From NCBI GenBank assembly GCA_004764695.1, contig SMSO01000014.1, positions 1,997,148 through 2,061,147 of the forward strand: a DNA stretch of 64,000 bases, in the 5' to 3' direction. The notes under the pieces are model-generated. The model searched no databases, was not told the origin of the DNA, and worked only from the letters and a program-made list of their open reading frames with translations. Source of the DNA: Schizochytrium sp. TIO01. Its lineage: Eukaryota; Sar; Bigyra; Thraustochytrida; Thraustochytriidae. The translations under genes were made by a program, and so were the position numbers. Positions 24,426 through 35,700 of the stretch are shown here, one piece after another. The stretch's first letter is position 1. Each line of letters starts with the position of its first letter.

Positions 24426-24662
24426 AAATCGAGGCGCAGATGGACCAGGGTCCAACCCGCCGCCTTCAGCCTCGCGTGAGCCTTTGCCACACGCTCCAAA
24501 GCGGTGGGCTTTGCCGTAGGCGGCACCCTCGCGGAGGAGAGGAGGCCGTCCCTGTGACCGGCAAGAGCTCCTCGCTCTGCCCTGCAGCGCTGCCCTGAAA
24601 CGGCGCGGCAGGTACCGCCGCCGCTCGCTCGAGCGAGGGCCTGCGCGGCGTTCTTTCATTCT
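24426..24662. other. GC-rich island, open on both strands
   Basis: A markedly GC-rich block of about 240 bp inside AT-rich, repeat-laden DNA. It is open in two minus-strand frames (24390-24659 and 24466-24666, the latter starting with ATG) and one plus-strand frame (24416-24598). None resembles a known protein. It could be an exon, a CpG-type regulatory island or a structured RNA; I cannot choose. Palindromic GCTCGCTCGAGCGAGG lies at its right edge. Confidence 0.4.
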
Positions 24663-25485
24663 CCATATTTTCTTCTATCTCTTCTTAAGCTGAGTTTTTT
24701 TTCTTTTCATTTTCAGTTTTCTTTTTCTCGTTTTCAATGGTGTTTCTTATTATCGAAATGAAGAAGAGGTTAGTTAGGTACTTCATTTTTATAAACCAGA
24801 GTTTTTCTATTCTAGGATGGTTTCCTGCGTGTCATCGACGAAGAAAAGCTCGTCAGCAAAGGCCAACTGAGCATCCGTGCCGCGCTTTTCGTTGCCACGG
24901 CAGAGAAGCTGAGTGGATATCGGCCCATAAGACGGCCTTCGCCAAGTAGACTTTCGTGCCAGATCATGGCCTCAACGATTTTTGCTTTGTTTAGGTACTG
25001 CGTTGGTAACCTACCTGTCACTTAGTCACCTCTAACTTAACGATTAGTGAGTGTAAAACCAGGAGGTACAGTCCTATACAAACCTATACCGACTTCGCTA
25101 GCCATAATACTAAGAGAAGGGAGGGGCTCAGGCAAACAGATTATTTGCAGTCGGACAGGGAGGCATCCGTTAGGTGTGTACCGCGAGAGGCTTAGCTAGC
25201 CAGGTACTTCGAGTATGGTTGAGAGAAGTGAAGAAAGCCCAAACTGCAGACGCAGACCCGACGAAGAAGTGGCTCATGAACTGCGCGGCGACTTCAAGGC
25301 GATAGATATTTATTTATATTCCAGATGGATGTGTAAATTTACTCATGCAAAATTGCAGGATAGGGGAAATCGAAGTTAGAATGTAAGAACATCATCTAGG
25401 GATAGCCGATCAGATCATATTGTCTAACAAACTGTCAAATAATTAAGGCTTCAGGTATAGGCATGTATCTGCTCTCTAAGAAGAT

Positions 25486-25712
25486 ATGGCCCAGTTTGAA
25501 GATCTTGGCGATGTGGCCTTCAAGGAGGTGGGAGGCTTTTCATCACCGAGCGGTGTTGCCCGAGTTTATGCAATAGCGAGGTCCCGAAACCTTCATGGGT
25601 GTCACATCGCGCCTTCCCTCGCACGGAGGTCTATGCTCGGATCGTCGTTGAGCTCCAAGCGCACGTGGGCAAACCTGAACTCCTTACGTTTTCGCAAAGC
25701 TCAAGATTGTAA
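25486..25712 (+). CDS. Possible spliced small gene, product unknown
   Basis: An ATG at 25486 begins MAQFEDLGDVAFKE. A donor-like GAG|GTGGGA follows at 25527/25528. An acceptor-like AATAGCGAG ends at 25580. The following frame is strongly coding-like (VPKPSWVSHRAFPRTEVYAR, then VVELQAHVGKPELLTF) and ends TAA at 25712. Joined in phase 0 this gives 57 residues across a 53-nt intron. Further exons may follow around 25800-25915, where another short coding-like frame ends LGPKPGYVAHV. I recognise no family; the model rests on reading frames alone. Confidence 0.28.
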
Positions 25713-26332
25713 AAGCTCAAACAACCCTTTAAAATGGCAAGGAAAATCATGATTCCCTCTTCTTGTTTCTTTTTTCCCCTGACTTTATTTGCACGGGTCA
25801 AGAAGCTGGAAGACTCGCAGAGGTGATACAATCAGACGGACCAGCAATCGTTTAGCTCGTTTCGCATCGCAGTCCACGATCGTCTGGGTCCAAAGCCGGG
25901 CTACGTAGCTCATGTTTAGAACCAAAGCTGTGAAAGAATCACCCTTGGGCATACTCATGCAACGCTACCCGTGTCAAATCATCGTTTTCTCTATTTTGCA
26001 TGACACATGCATGACCTTTAGTAATAAATCTCGCTCGCCGTCAGAAGACTTTAATCGCTTAATTTAGTTTAAAGTTTTCACAAAAAGAGAAGCTCCTTAG
26101 ATTTTAAACTACTAGCGCTACCTAGTAAGTGGGTGATAAGAATGTCACTATGCTCTGCAAGTTTTTCCTTTCTTTTTTTACCTTTTATTTTTCTTTCAAG
26201 CCACGATTGTTAGCTACCTATCTCTTCATCTTCCGTGTATGTCACAGGCCGCGTCATCGTAACCTCTAGCTATTGTAAACTATAGCAGTTGGGTTTTGTG
26301 CGCTAAGGCGGCCTTTCAATTTATCGTAGTAC

Positions 26333-26581
26333 TTGAGACTTTTGCAGACGAAGAGAGAAACTTATTGCTCTCAAGTGAGTGAGGGTCCTGAATTGCAGAC
26401 GCTAGCAACGGCCCAAGCGCAGGGTCGTGGCCACGAATCGGCTCAGGTGCAAGGCCTCCTTCGATGCCGCAAGGAGCTTCTGCGCCAATGCAACCACAGA
26501 TCGATCGCCACGCGCAGCGAAGGACGTGTCGTGAAGTGGCCCGGAGCTTCTGAGGGTGGTGGAAAAGAGAAAAAAGAGTGA
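26333..26581 (+). CDS. Coding-like ORF, product unknown
   Basis: An 82-codon frame from ATG. Its middle part (from about 26400) has the G/C-rich third positions seen in real genes here and encodes alanine/glutamine/arginine-rich sequence, ending in a charged GGGKEKKE tail. No family is recognised. It could be an exon of a larger gene or chance. Confidence 0.2.
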   Translation: MRLLQTKRETYCSQVSEGPELQTLATAQAQGRGHESAQVQGLLRCRKELLRQCNHRSIATRSEGRVVKWPGASEGGGKEKKE

Positions 26582-26787
26582 TTAGTTAGAAAATTGAGAA
26601 AAACACTTTAAGTGGTAGTAGATACTTACTTACTACCTGGTGAATGAGCCATCCAATCTTCGAACTAGCTAGCTAGATGAAAAATAGTTTGATCTGCAGG
26701 CAGAACATTGAGAGCACGTGGGAAAATTCCAAACCATCCCAAGGTAACGTCGCATCGTGGCAAATAGATGGTGGAATGACATCAGTC

Positions 26788-26827
26788 GCAAGCAAGCAAG
26801 CAAGCAAGCTAGCTAGCTAGCTAGCTA
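26788..26827. repeat. (CAAG)n to (CTAG)n compound repeat
   Basis: About five CAAG units passing directly into about five CTAG units. The CTAG part is self-complementary. Confidence 0.9.
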
Positions 26828-26967
26828 TCGAAAGAGTAAGAATGGAAAAGAACAGTAGGTAGTACCACTGGTTTGGTTCCTCTTCCAGCTGCTTCGAACT
26901 GGGAAGGAAGAACTTGGAATCACATTGGTGAAAATGAAATAAAAATTATTCATTGAATTTTAGCCTT

Positions 26968-26992
26968 AAAACAAAACAAAACAAAACAAAAC
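26968..26992. repeat. (AAAAC)n pentanucleotide repeat
   Basis: Five units, unusual here because most neighbouring repeats have four-base units. Confidence 0.9.
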
Positions 26993-27113
26993 TAGGCGAT
27001 CTAAAAGAAGGGAGTCATTCTAGCATCAGTGACAGCACTCGATTCGCTTGAGGAACCTCCCACTGCGTTCGTTCACGTAAACTCATCCAACTTCGAGGTC
27101 ATAATCCCTCTCT

Positions 27114-27157
27114 CCTCTCAACAGCCTCTCAACAGCCTCTCAACAGCCTCTCAACAG
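27114..27157. repeat. 11-bp tandem repeat, four copies
   Basis: CCTCTCAACAG is repeated four times without error. It lies in a 67-codon plus-strand frame (27029-27232), where it encodes serine/glutamine/proline/leucine-rich sequence. Confidence 0.95.
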
Positions 27158-27404
27158 CCCAACGAGCAACTAACTCAAAATCCCGCCAACTCCAAGTTCG
27201 TTCAAGTACCATCTCACTCACTTACTCATTAACGATCCTTACTATCGACGGCTTGCGCAACGCAAAAGGCAAATAGATCTTCACACTAGTTTTACAGCTC
27301 ACCATGCGTAAGTAAATCTGCAATCTATTCACGCGCTCGCAAGTCGGGCTTTGTGCAGCACGTACCCAGGTACCTGCGGCGCGGTTGCGAGGAGTCGCCT
27401 TGAG

Positions 27405-28382
27405 CTAGATTCGATAAGTTTGACTTGACTCGATTTGGTCTTGGAGATGATTTGAACGCTGTCCGAGCACGAAGTAGATACGGCCAGGAGCTTGAACGGA
27501 GTTGATCCTGCGATTCGCATGCGTCGCAGCTGCTTGAAAGTAGATGCAGCAGCAATTTTCTGATAATCGAAGAAGATGATGATGATGATAGCGACGGTCG
27601 ATCACAATGCAGGAACGAGGTGGTTGACCTGGACTAACACAGGGACGTACTCAATAACGAGCGTCCCGGGACCGTCCTCGAGCACGGCGGTGTGCAAAAC
27701 TGGGCCGGTAAAGCTCATCTCGGTGGCGTAGAAACGCGCCGTGGTACGGTTCCGGAGGATAAAAGCCACATCGCTGCAGAGACGATTAGAATGTGCGATA
27801 TTTTATTTTCGTGATCGACTGCTCATTCCCAATTTAATTCGCCTTCCACTTCGTTTTTTATTTCGCTTTTTCAAGTGCTGTGAATGGGAGAGTCAACAAA
27901 AACGAAGGTGGAAGAACTTGAGAACCACAAGATCTCGATGAAGAAAACCAATTTTGAGCGTGTTGGAGCCGCCTCAGCATACGCTCGAATTCGATCGAGT
28001 TCACGAAATAATAAACCTCAAACCGACCAGCAGAATAATCATAAACTCCCGCCAGAGTAGGCGGTCTCGAATCCTCGAACCAGGTGCTTTGTCATAATCT
28101 TCACTTGCGCCAGAAACGAGCTTCTATGATCTCCACCACACGTAGAACACCTATTTTTACGATTAGTAGGTAGGTAATGCTGGTCATGTCACATACGGAA
28201 AAGCGCTGAGTTTACTTGCACGTTGTTGAAGCCTCATAAATGAAGCGCGAGGTGGCGTCATCGAGCCCAGAACCGAGCGAGTGTATCTCAGAGAGAACCT
28301 GAACGAGGGCGAAGGGAGGTCGAATCTCAGGCTCGTCATCGTATTGAATGGGTTGTCGAAGGCCGTCGCCAACATTGCTCAT
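27405..28382 (-). CDS. Probable multi-exon gene, product unknown
   Basis: Four coding-like segments on the minus strand suggest a spliced gene. Exon 1 may start with ATG at 28382 (MSNVGDGLRQPIQYDDEPEI) and ends at a donor TGCAA|GTAAAC at 28216/28215. An acceptor at 28087 opens a frame beginning TWFEDSRPPTLAGVYDYSAG in the matching phase (129-nt intron). A third segment, 27602-27773, follows acceptor CTCTGCAG and reads DVAFILRNRTTARFYATEMS and on. A fourth, about 27405-27560, contains SVQAPGRIYFVLGQRSNHLQ. Third-position base use is clearly coding-like. The junctions between segments 2, 3 and 4 cannot be settled, since the phases of the obvious sites disagree. An upstream exon near 28410-28470 (CGGVIVGPSTTNIN) may also belong. 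I do not recognise the protein. Confidence 0.42.
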
Positions 28383-30006
28383 ATCAGCCTCGACTAATAC
28401 GTACCTACAGTGCTGTCGATGCTTCGAAAGTCCGCTGCATCACTGTTAATGTTTGTGGTAGACGGCCCTACGATGACGCCTCCACAAACTTTGTTCCTCC
28501 TCGTTTCCAAAAGAAATGGGAAAGGCTTTTGTTCTGCTTTCCATGCGCTTTTTCAATCCAAAGAAAAATCAGAATAAACTAAAAGTTGTTTTCACCTTTT
28601 GATACATGAAAGTGGGACCTTTGAAAGAAACTTTCCTTCTTCACTTTTTCATTAAACATTATTTATTCGATTGATTGTACATCATTATAAGTATATTTTA
28701 ATTTATTAAAAAAAAAACATATTATAAAAAAAAACACAAAAAAAAACATATTCTGCAAATGCTTTCTTTTACAAAAAAAAAAACGTAAAGATGGCTCCAT
28801 TTTCCGTGTCGTGGGGACGATGCTGCAGAAGATGGAGCAGGGCCGTCCTCGAAACTTAGCTAAACACCTCCAGCTCCAGAAAGCTGAGGCACCGGCATTT
28901 CGAAGCTCGAAACTTCACTCGTAATTCTCGGTAGGCAGATTGAAAGCAAGGTGAAAGGCAAATACAACGGCTACGGTGACGGAGAGCAAGACTTCCCATG
29001 GTGCCGTGGACGAAGCTCGCAATGCACGCCTCCCGGAACTGCGTTTTCTTCTCCTTCTTACCCTTTCTCATTCTGCTGTGACTTTGTAGGGGTAAAAAGA
29101 AGAGTTAATTTCTTTTAATAATATTTCTTTCTTTCTTTCTTTCTTTTTTTAAATTTAAAATGTACACGCGGGTAATTTGCTCTGTTTCAAGAAGAAGCGC
29201 GCAAAAGCTGGAGCATTCGAGGTCGTCAAATCAAGAAAGCTGAAAGGGCCTTTTGACACCAGCCATTCAAGGCACAGAGGAACCTGGTTGGCTTTCCAGG
29301 AGGCGTCAAACAAGTGCAGCGCGAAAGAAAAGCTTAAGTTAGTATGGGAGCAAGCAGGCGAGGGAAGGCCGGCGGAGAAGAAAGCGGGACAAAAACAAAA
29401 GCCTTTCTCTTAAGCTGGTTTTTACTGCTGGAAACTAAAGAAGAAGAAGAGGGTCGAATGAAACTTTTTGCAATGAACTTTACACGAATCGGGGTAAAGG
29501 TACTCACTCACTCACTCACTCACTCACTCACTCGTAGATTACACCTCGAGCCTTTTATTTGGTTCATAACGTTTAAGGGTTGTATGAAAGTAGCGAGTCT
29601 TTTACTCGTCTTCTCATAAAATTAGAGTAACGAAAAGACAGCTGCGACTCCTTTCTTCCGCGAATGGACGATGACGCAGCCTCGTGCGAGTTCTGCGACT
29701 CACCAACCTTATCGCTATGAACGAATGAATGATTGATTGAATGAATGAATGAATGAATGAAGGAAGGAAGGAAGGAACGAATGAATGAATGAATGAACGA
29801 ATGAGTGATTGAATGAATAAATGAATGATTGAATTAAATGAATAAATGAATGATTGAATTAAATGAATAAATGAATGCCAATCTCTCCATAATTACTCGT
29901 TGCCGCTTCAGTGTGGCGAAGATCATGATTGTACGATTCATTGCAATTGGTTGATTCATTCATTCACTCCTTGATTCATTCGTTCATTCATTGGAGAGAA
30001 TGCAAT
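28383..30006. other. Intergenic, A-tracts and repeats; weak coding-like patches
   Basis: This contains A-runs at 28707-28783, CTTT units near 29128-29147, (CACT)n at 29502-29533 and the AATG tract at 29718-29877. Two lysine-rich frames look weakly coding: minus 28856-29071 (from ATG, MRKGKKEKKTQFREACIASF) and plus 29177-29413 (no ATG start). Neither matches a family I know. Confidence 0.5.
29718..29877. repeat. (GAAT)n tract with a roughly 25-27-bp higher-order repeat
   Basis: GAAT/GATT/GAAC/GGAA units, passing at the right into two copies of a longer unit containing AATAAATGAATGATTGAATT. The complementary TTCATTCATTC tract at about 29939-29993 makes a large inverted repeat. Confidence 0.9.
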
Positions 30007-30079
30007 TCACTCGAACGAAGAGGAAGAAGAAGAAGAAGAAGCAAAAGTCCATCCGCGACCACCTCGGACGAATCCAAGG

Positions 30080-30432
30080 CTACAATAAGATGGTCTTGAA
30101 AGCATGAACGGACATGAGGAGGTCATGCGCAACGCATGGCGCGGTTTGAGAGCACGCACCTGCGCTTGAATTAGGGCAAATATGCGAATTGGCTGATTCT
30201 CCAAGAGGGAGAAGATGAACTCAAAGCAAAGGCCTCCGGGGATTCCGTGAAGGACGCGTTGGGTTGAAGAAGGAGGCCAATGCTCAAGCAAACGCAGCTG
30301 CAGGCGGGCGTCCGCAAGGCATTCTTCAAGTGTTCCCAAGTCTTCGACCTGTGATAATTGCTGGCGATCGCAAGGGCGGTTGGGTCGAGCCGCTGCGGAT
30401 TCCGCGATGCTTAACCGTCCGCTGCTTCGAAC
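30080..30432 (-). CDS. Coding-like exon of an unidentified spliced gene
   Basis: Positions 30160-30432 form a 91-codon phase-0 block, preceded by acceptor TACTACTTCAG and followed by donor GCAG|GTGCGT. Codon use is coding-like. The translation includes LEECLADARLQLRLLEHWPP followed by a hydrophobic stretch (CFEFIFSLLE). An 80-nt intron to an acceptor TTATTGTAG at 30080 would lead into a further exon at 30079 and below that runs into phenylalanine- or leucine-rich sequence encoded by the (TTC)n run at 30015-30030. No family is recognised, and no start codon could be placed. Confidence 0.35.
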
Positions 30433-30524
30433 CTGAAGTAGTAGTTTACAGGCACGCGTGGAATTCGAGAGGACAGGCCCCGAGGGAGGGATGGAATTGG
30501 GCCTCGTTGGGTGACAGAAATTAG

Positions 30525-31925
30525 CTCAATCGAGGCCCCTCGCACAGGCAGCCTCGTTTTACTTGGTTTGGTTTCACTTGAGGGATGGATGATTTAGTTC
30601 TCAATCTTCAACGCCAAGACTTCAAGTTCTTGGGCTCCCTCCTCCATCACCTGGCATGTGCATAACAGTGCAATCAATAGGCAGACTACCTCGAGCCGAA
30701 GCTAGAAAAGATACATCGTAGATTGTCTTCGATCGTGGAAAATCGAAATGCCTCGGCTGAAGGCACTTAGCTGGTAGAGCGAAACGATCGACGGCTGAAG
30801 AGATTCGTCAGTGCCGGCATATTCCCTCCCTTCCACTTGATACTTGTACGCAGGTAGGCACGTACGCACACCAATTGGTAATGAACTGAAGGTTTGTCTA
30901 AGTCGAGCTCCTGGAATATAATGTAAAGACCCCGGCAAGGACGCTTCGGTGATGCCTGGCTGTTCTGTAACTGATCGGTGCTTTCGTAGAACGCATCTGC
31001 TGCTAGATATCTATCTATCTGCTGATTGCTCGGAAGAGTATGGAAAAGGTACCGTCGTGGATAAACAGCCCAGGAGGCTACCTGGAGTCGATCGGTTGGA
31101 GTGTTGGCGACCCGTTATTATAGTTTTGGGGTGACATGGAGAGCATCATGAAGGAATGAAAGCACAGGGCTAAATTAAGAACATAACTTGTAAGAAGTTG
31201 TGATTGATTACTGCACTTGACAATACTGACATACGTTTGTTTCTGTTCTTCACATGTTCAAGTGGGGTGGATCAGTACAGTCTGTGCGTATTGCGTGTGT
31301 ATTAAGCCTTGGCTTTTCAATATTTTATGGATTTCGGTGAAAAGGATTGTCCACTTGCCTTCAAATAATTCTCAAGGAATGGTGTCATTTATTCTGGCCA
31401 ACCAAGATAATAAACATTCACCCACAATGTATTCAAGCAACAGCACATTTCCCTTTTTCCAATGTTGAGCCCAAGTTTTTGCACCTCATGGTAGATTGAT
31501 GAGGCATCAATCTCCACAGTAATCACTCCTAGCAGGCTTATCGATCTACCTAGAGTGCCGTTGAATATCCGGATTTCCGATTCTTGGCAGCAGAGCCTCT
31601 CCGGATTTTCGATGTCCTAGGAGTTCCTGTCTACTCCTTTTAGAACCGTATTATATCCAAGTCTCTTGGCTCATGTGGGGTATAAAATGACTAGAGAAGA
31701 AGAAGATGCTGTAGAAGCGGGTCCTGATAACAATTCCTTTTTCTCAGCGAGTGCAGGCGTAGACATAAGTCACGCAAGGCGCCGCGCTCGCGGTAGCTCT
31801 GACTGATCCACGTCCACTGCAAAGGGCCCTGCAGCCTTCAAATAGCCCCTCCTATCTGGCCCAGACCTGTTTCTTTGCGGCGGTTGCGCTGTCGTGGAGA
31901 CGAGATCAGCAACGCGGAAAAAGCG

Positions 31926-31958
<33 letters not shown>

Positions 31959-32795
31959 CGATTGAGTTTTTCAAAAGAAAGAAAAAGAAGGAAAGAAAAA
32001 GAAGGAAAGAAAACGAGAGATCTCGCTGAAGCTTACTAACGAGTTCGTGAACGAAAGCACCGCTTTCGCAAGCGTCCTCGGAAGAATTAAGTTAACCGTC
32101 TAACCCACCTGGTGGAGTTACAGAAACGTTCTTGACTGGTGTCTCATCCCGGTCGTCTCATCTCTTCCTCTGTTTGCTTGAAAAAGCAGTCAATTCGTCC
32201 ATCGACACCCGCATTTTCACTGCTACGAAAGGTGAGAATTTCCCATAATATTTGCTAGAACGAAAGCACAGCTGCTCTTGAAGAGATTGAATAGCAATAA
32301 GACGTGCAAGGGCAAAGGCAGCTAGCTGGCTGCTTGGTTGACGACTAAACAGTTGGTGGCCGGTCGAGGTTAATTTCAGAAGCAGGGGGTTCATCCATTG
32401 TACTGGGGGGCGAATTAATCGCATCTTCAAGTCAGCGTAAAGAGTATCTTGAAGTTGAGGAACGTGCCATATAGCTCTAAGTCCGGGCTGAAAAATCCCT
32501 CCTGTTGATTTTGGCTTGAAACTTAGCACAGGGTGCGAGCGCGCGCAGAAAAGTAGACTCCCTGATCATACAGCAGCGCACGTCACCACCAAAACTTTTC
32601 GGGGAAAAGAAAAACGAAATCTCTCATCACCAGCAACATCATCATTCTATTATCATTATCACCAGATAATCCTTTCTGATTGCTACCACAGTGATTATCT
32701 GCAGAGCAAGTTATCATTTTGTTTCTTAGCTGAGATCTGGGGGAGACAAGATAAATTAAATATTCTGGTCTTCAAATAATTTATTTTGGAGTATC
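30525..32795. other. Intergenic upstream of the PqiA-like gene
   Basis: No supported gene. A 78-codon minus-strand frame (30702-30938) and a 123-codon minus-strand frame (32158-32529) are open, but neither carries motifs I recognise. (GATT)n lies at 31928-31957, followed by GAAA/AAGG-rich sequence. The DNA just left of 32796 is AT-rich (AAATATTCTGGTC...AATAATTTATT) and should hold the promoter of the next gene. Confidence 0.55.
31928..31957. repeat. (GATT)n microsatellite
   Basis: Seven to eight perfect units. Confidence 0.93.
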
Positions 32796-35700
32796 ATGGC
32801 TCGGGGAGTCATTGCCGGAGGTCTTTTCTTCGGAGTTTTTGCATGTTTTGCATTTATTCTCGCATCTGCGCTGCCGCTATGGTGGTACACAACTACTGAA
32901 CTCGAAGGTGACATGTGCGCATGTGGTACAGGTCTCTGGCGAGCAAATTTCACGTGGGGCGATGATTTAACGCAACCAGATCTACTCGGAGGCCCGTACA
33001 TTTGTTCCTCGGAATCGCCGCGTATGACAAAAGGCTGTGATGCCCCTTACACATTACAGTCAGAAACTCGCAGTAAGGGGCATGCTGCTGGAGCGCTTTC
33101 AATTCTTGCTACTATCGCTTCATTTTCAACATTATTTTGTGCATTCTTAGCAATCGCTGAGCGTCGTGATTTGCAGAACTTCCGAAGGAACGTGCTCTGC
33201 TCAATTCTATCATGCCTTACAGCCATCGCTTTCGAAGTGGCTACTATTGTTGTTTTCATGGGAACCCCGCTATTTGACAATCTTGGTTACAATTTTCAAT
33301 GTCACTTTATTTTCGACCATGCTCTTAACTCCAACCCTCTTCGCTGCCAAGCTCTCGGACCTTCGTTCGGTTTGGCAATTGGAGGATGTATTCTCAGCTG
33401 TTTCTCATGCGCCATGTTTGTACTGGCTTATCGAAACCCTCATTATATCGATCCTAACACTGGCCGGTACTCAATGTTCGAGCATACATTACTTGGAGCT
33501 CGCCCCTTGGACCCACCGGTTCGACCCGAGTATGCCGATTGTGATTCACAATGTCAGCCAATCTTGGCTCCATATGAATGTCAGAACGGAGATGATCGTG
33601 ATGACCACCTGGAGCAGCATTTGCTGCAAAGTGTTGGGTCTTCAAACAGACTGGATAACCCCTCTCATCATGCAACTGCGCTCGACGCCCCTTTATCTGG
33701 CTCTGCTGCACTAAGCTCACTCCAAGATCAGCCCGAAACCCCTTTATTATTAGGCTCTTCAAACACAATGGCCCACGAAAATCAAAACAAAAAACCTATG
33801 TGCGGAATGCAGAGCTTACCACTTTCGTGTGGAGATTTCATCCGCTTGTTCTACATTCCTACCTTGCTTATTCTGAACGCAGCGCTATTTACATGGTCAA
33901 ATTGCTCCACAGGTGCAACAGTGGAACCGGATATTAGCATTACATTTCCCAAAGAATTTCGCTGGCTTGGGCATAAAATATTTCCCCATCAAATGGACGA
34001 GTCCGGTGTTGTAGCATTCAAGGATGACGTGTTCAATTTTACAATCTTCACCTCATTGCGACACTTCTGGTCAGGACATGCCTATGGGCTAGCTATTCTT
34101 ATTGGTGCATTTTCTGGATGCTGGCCATATATCAAGCTGTTTACAATGATGTGCCTATGGTTTATCCCTGCTCGCGAGAAGCTTCGCGGCAAATTTCTTC
34201 ATTGGCTTGATGTGCTTGGCAAATGGAGCCTTGTAGATGCATATGTTCTTTGCCTTATGGCAGTTGCTTTTGGTTTTGATGCAGACAAAAGTATCGCCGG
34301 AATCCGTGTAAAAGTGAAAATGTCTGTACGCCCTGGTTGGGGGGTATACTCGTTCGTGATTGCGACGATGATTAGTTTGTGCTTGTCACATTTCATGACA
34401 CACCTGCATCGCCATGCAATGGAGAGCCGCGAATTCTCACCTGCACTTTTAAAGTCAATGGCTCGTCCTCCTCGAGAGCAGCTCTCAAACCGCTCCTACG
34501 CACCATTTCCTCGTCGACGCCGTTTCACATGCTCCAACATTGGTCAATTTATTACTTGGTTTGTTCTTTTAGGTACACTCAGCAACACTCTTGCGGGACA
34601 GCTCATCCGCACATTTGAGTTTCGTTTTTCGGGAATTGCTGATCTCATTCTAGCACCAGAAAAACGGAACACGACATATTCTCTTGTAACAAATGGACTC
34701 CTGCTGCCGGAAGCATGCAGCCAAGGTGGATTTCTTTCTGGTGGCAACTGGGCTTGGTTTATGACAATCATGTACTTCGCTTTCGCAATGGTGATTCCAC
34801 TCATGATGCTCGTCACTCTAGCGATTTTGTGGGGTGTGCCAATGACATTGCAATCTACAAAACGCTTATTCCATTTTTGCCAGATCCTTCAAGCATGGAG
34901 CGCTCTTGATGTTTTTATTGTTAGTATTGTAGCTGCTGTTTTGGAAATTGGCAGTCTCTCAGAGGCAATCATTGCAAGCAGCTTTTCAGAGCAACAAGCG
35001 GGGCTTTGCAAGTTCTTTAAAGAAATCCCCAAGTGGATGCTTGACCCTATTCTGCGCTCTCTTGGTTTGCCATCAATTGATGCCGAGCTAGAGCACTGTG
35101 CACTCTTCCGTGTTGATGCTGTGCTTCTTGAAGGAACATGGTTACTTATATCTGGCATTGTAGCTTGGGCATTATGCACGCAGCTTATTATGGAGTTTGC
35201 AGATGCTAGTATTGTTGAACGGACTCGCATTCTCGAAGTTCTCAGTGGTGAGGACGAAGTGGACTCTGATCTCCTTGACCCTTACGAGGTTTTCCGTGTT
35301 CAGTCCGGCAGCATATGGGGCGCTCCAGAAAGCGCACTTGGCGATGACCAAGACATGCTGCCACCGGATAACAACCTTGATCAACAGCTTCTAGAGAACC
35401 ACGAACCCAGCGATGACCTACCTTTGCCACCTAGTGTTGCACGAGAGGGGCGCGATCGAGTTCTTCGTCATCATGTACAATCAATGGATTCTTGCATTCC
35501 TGTGGAAGCTGTGAACTCAAGCGTTTATTTGCGCAAGATCCTCCAAGCACAAGAGGAAGGCGCTCGGCGCTATGTTGGTTCATTTGGAGACGGAATGTAT
35601 GGACCATTTCCACGAAGCTGGTGGCCCTTTTTCAATCGACTTGGCGTTTTGGACAAGGTTGCTTGGGATAAAGTTGGTTTTGACATCCATGCAGCGCTGT

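Noticed and set aside
30755-30830. tRNA-like A-box (TTAGCTGGTAGAGCG)
   Set aside because: No matching acceptor stem or T-loop (GTTCRA) at the right distance; no cloverleaf could be drawn.
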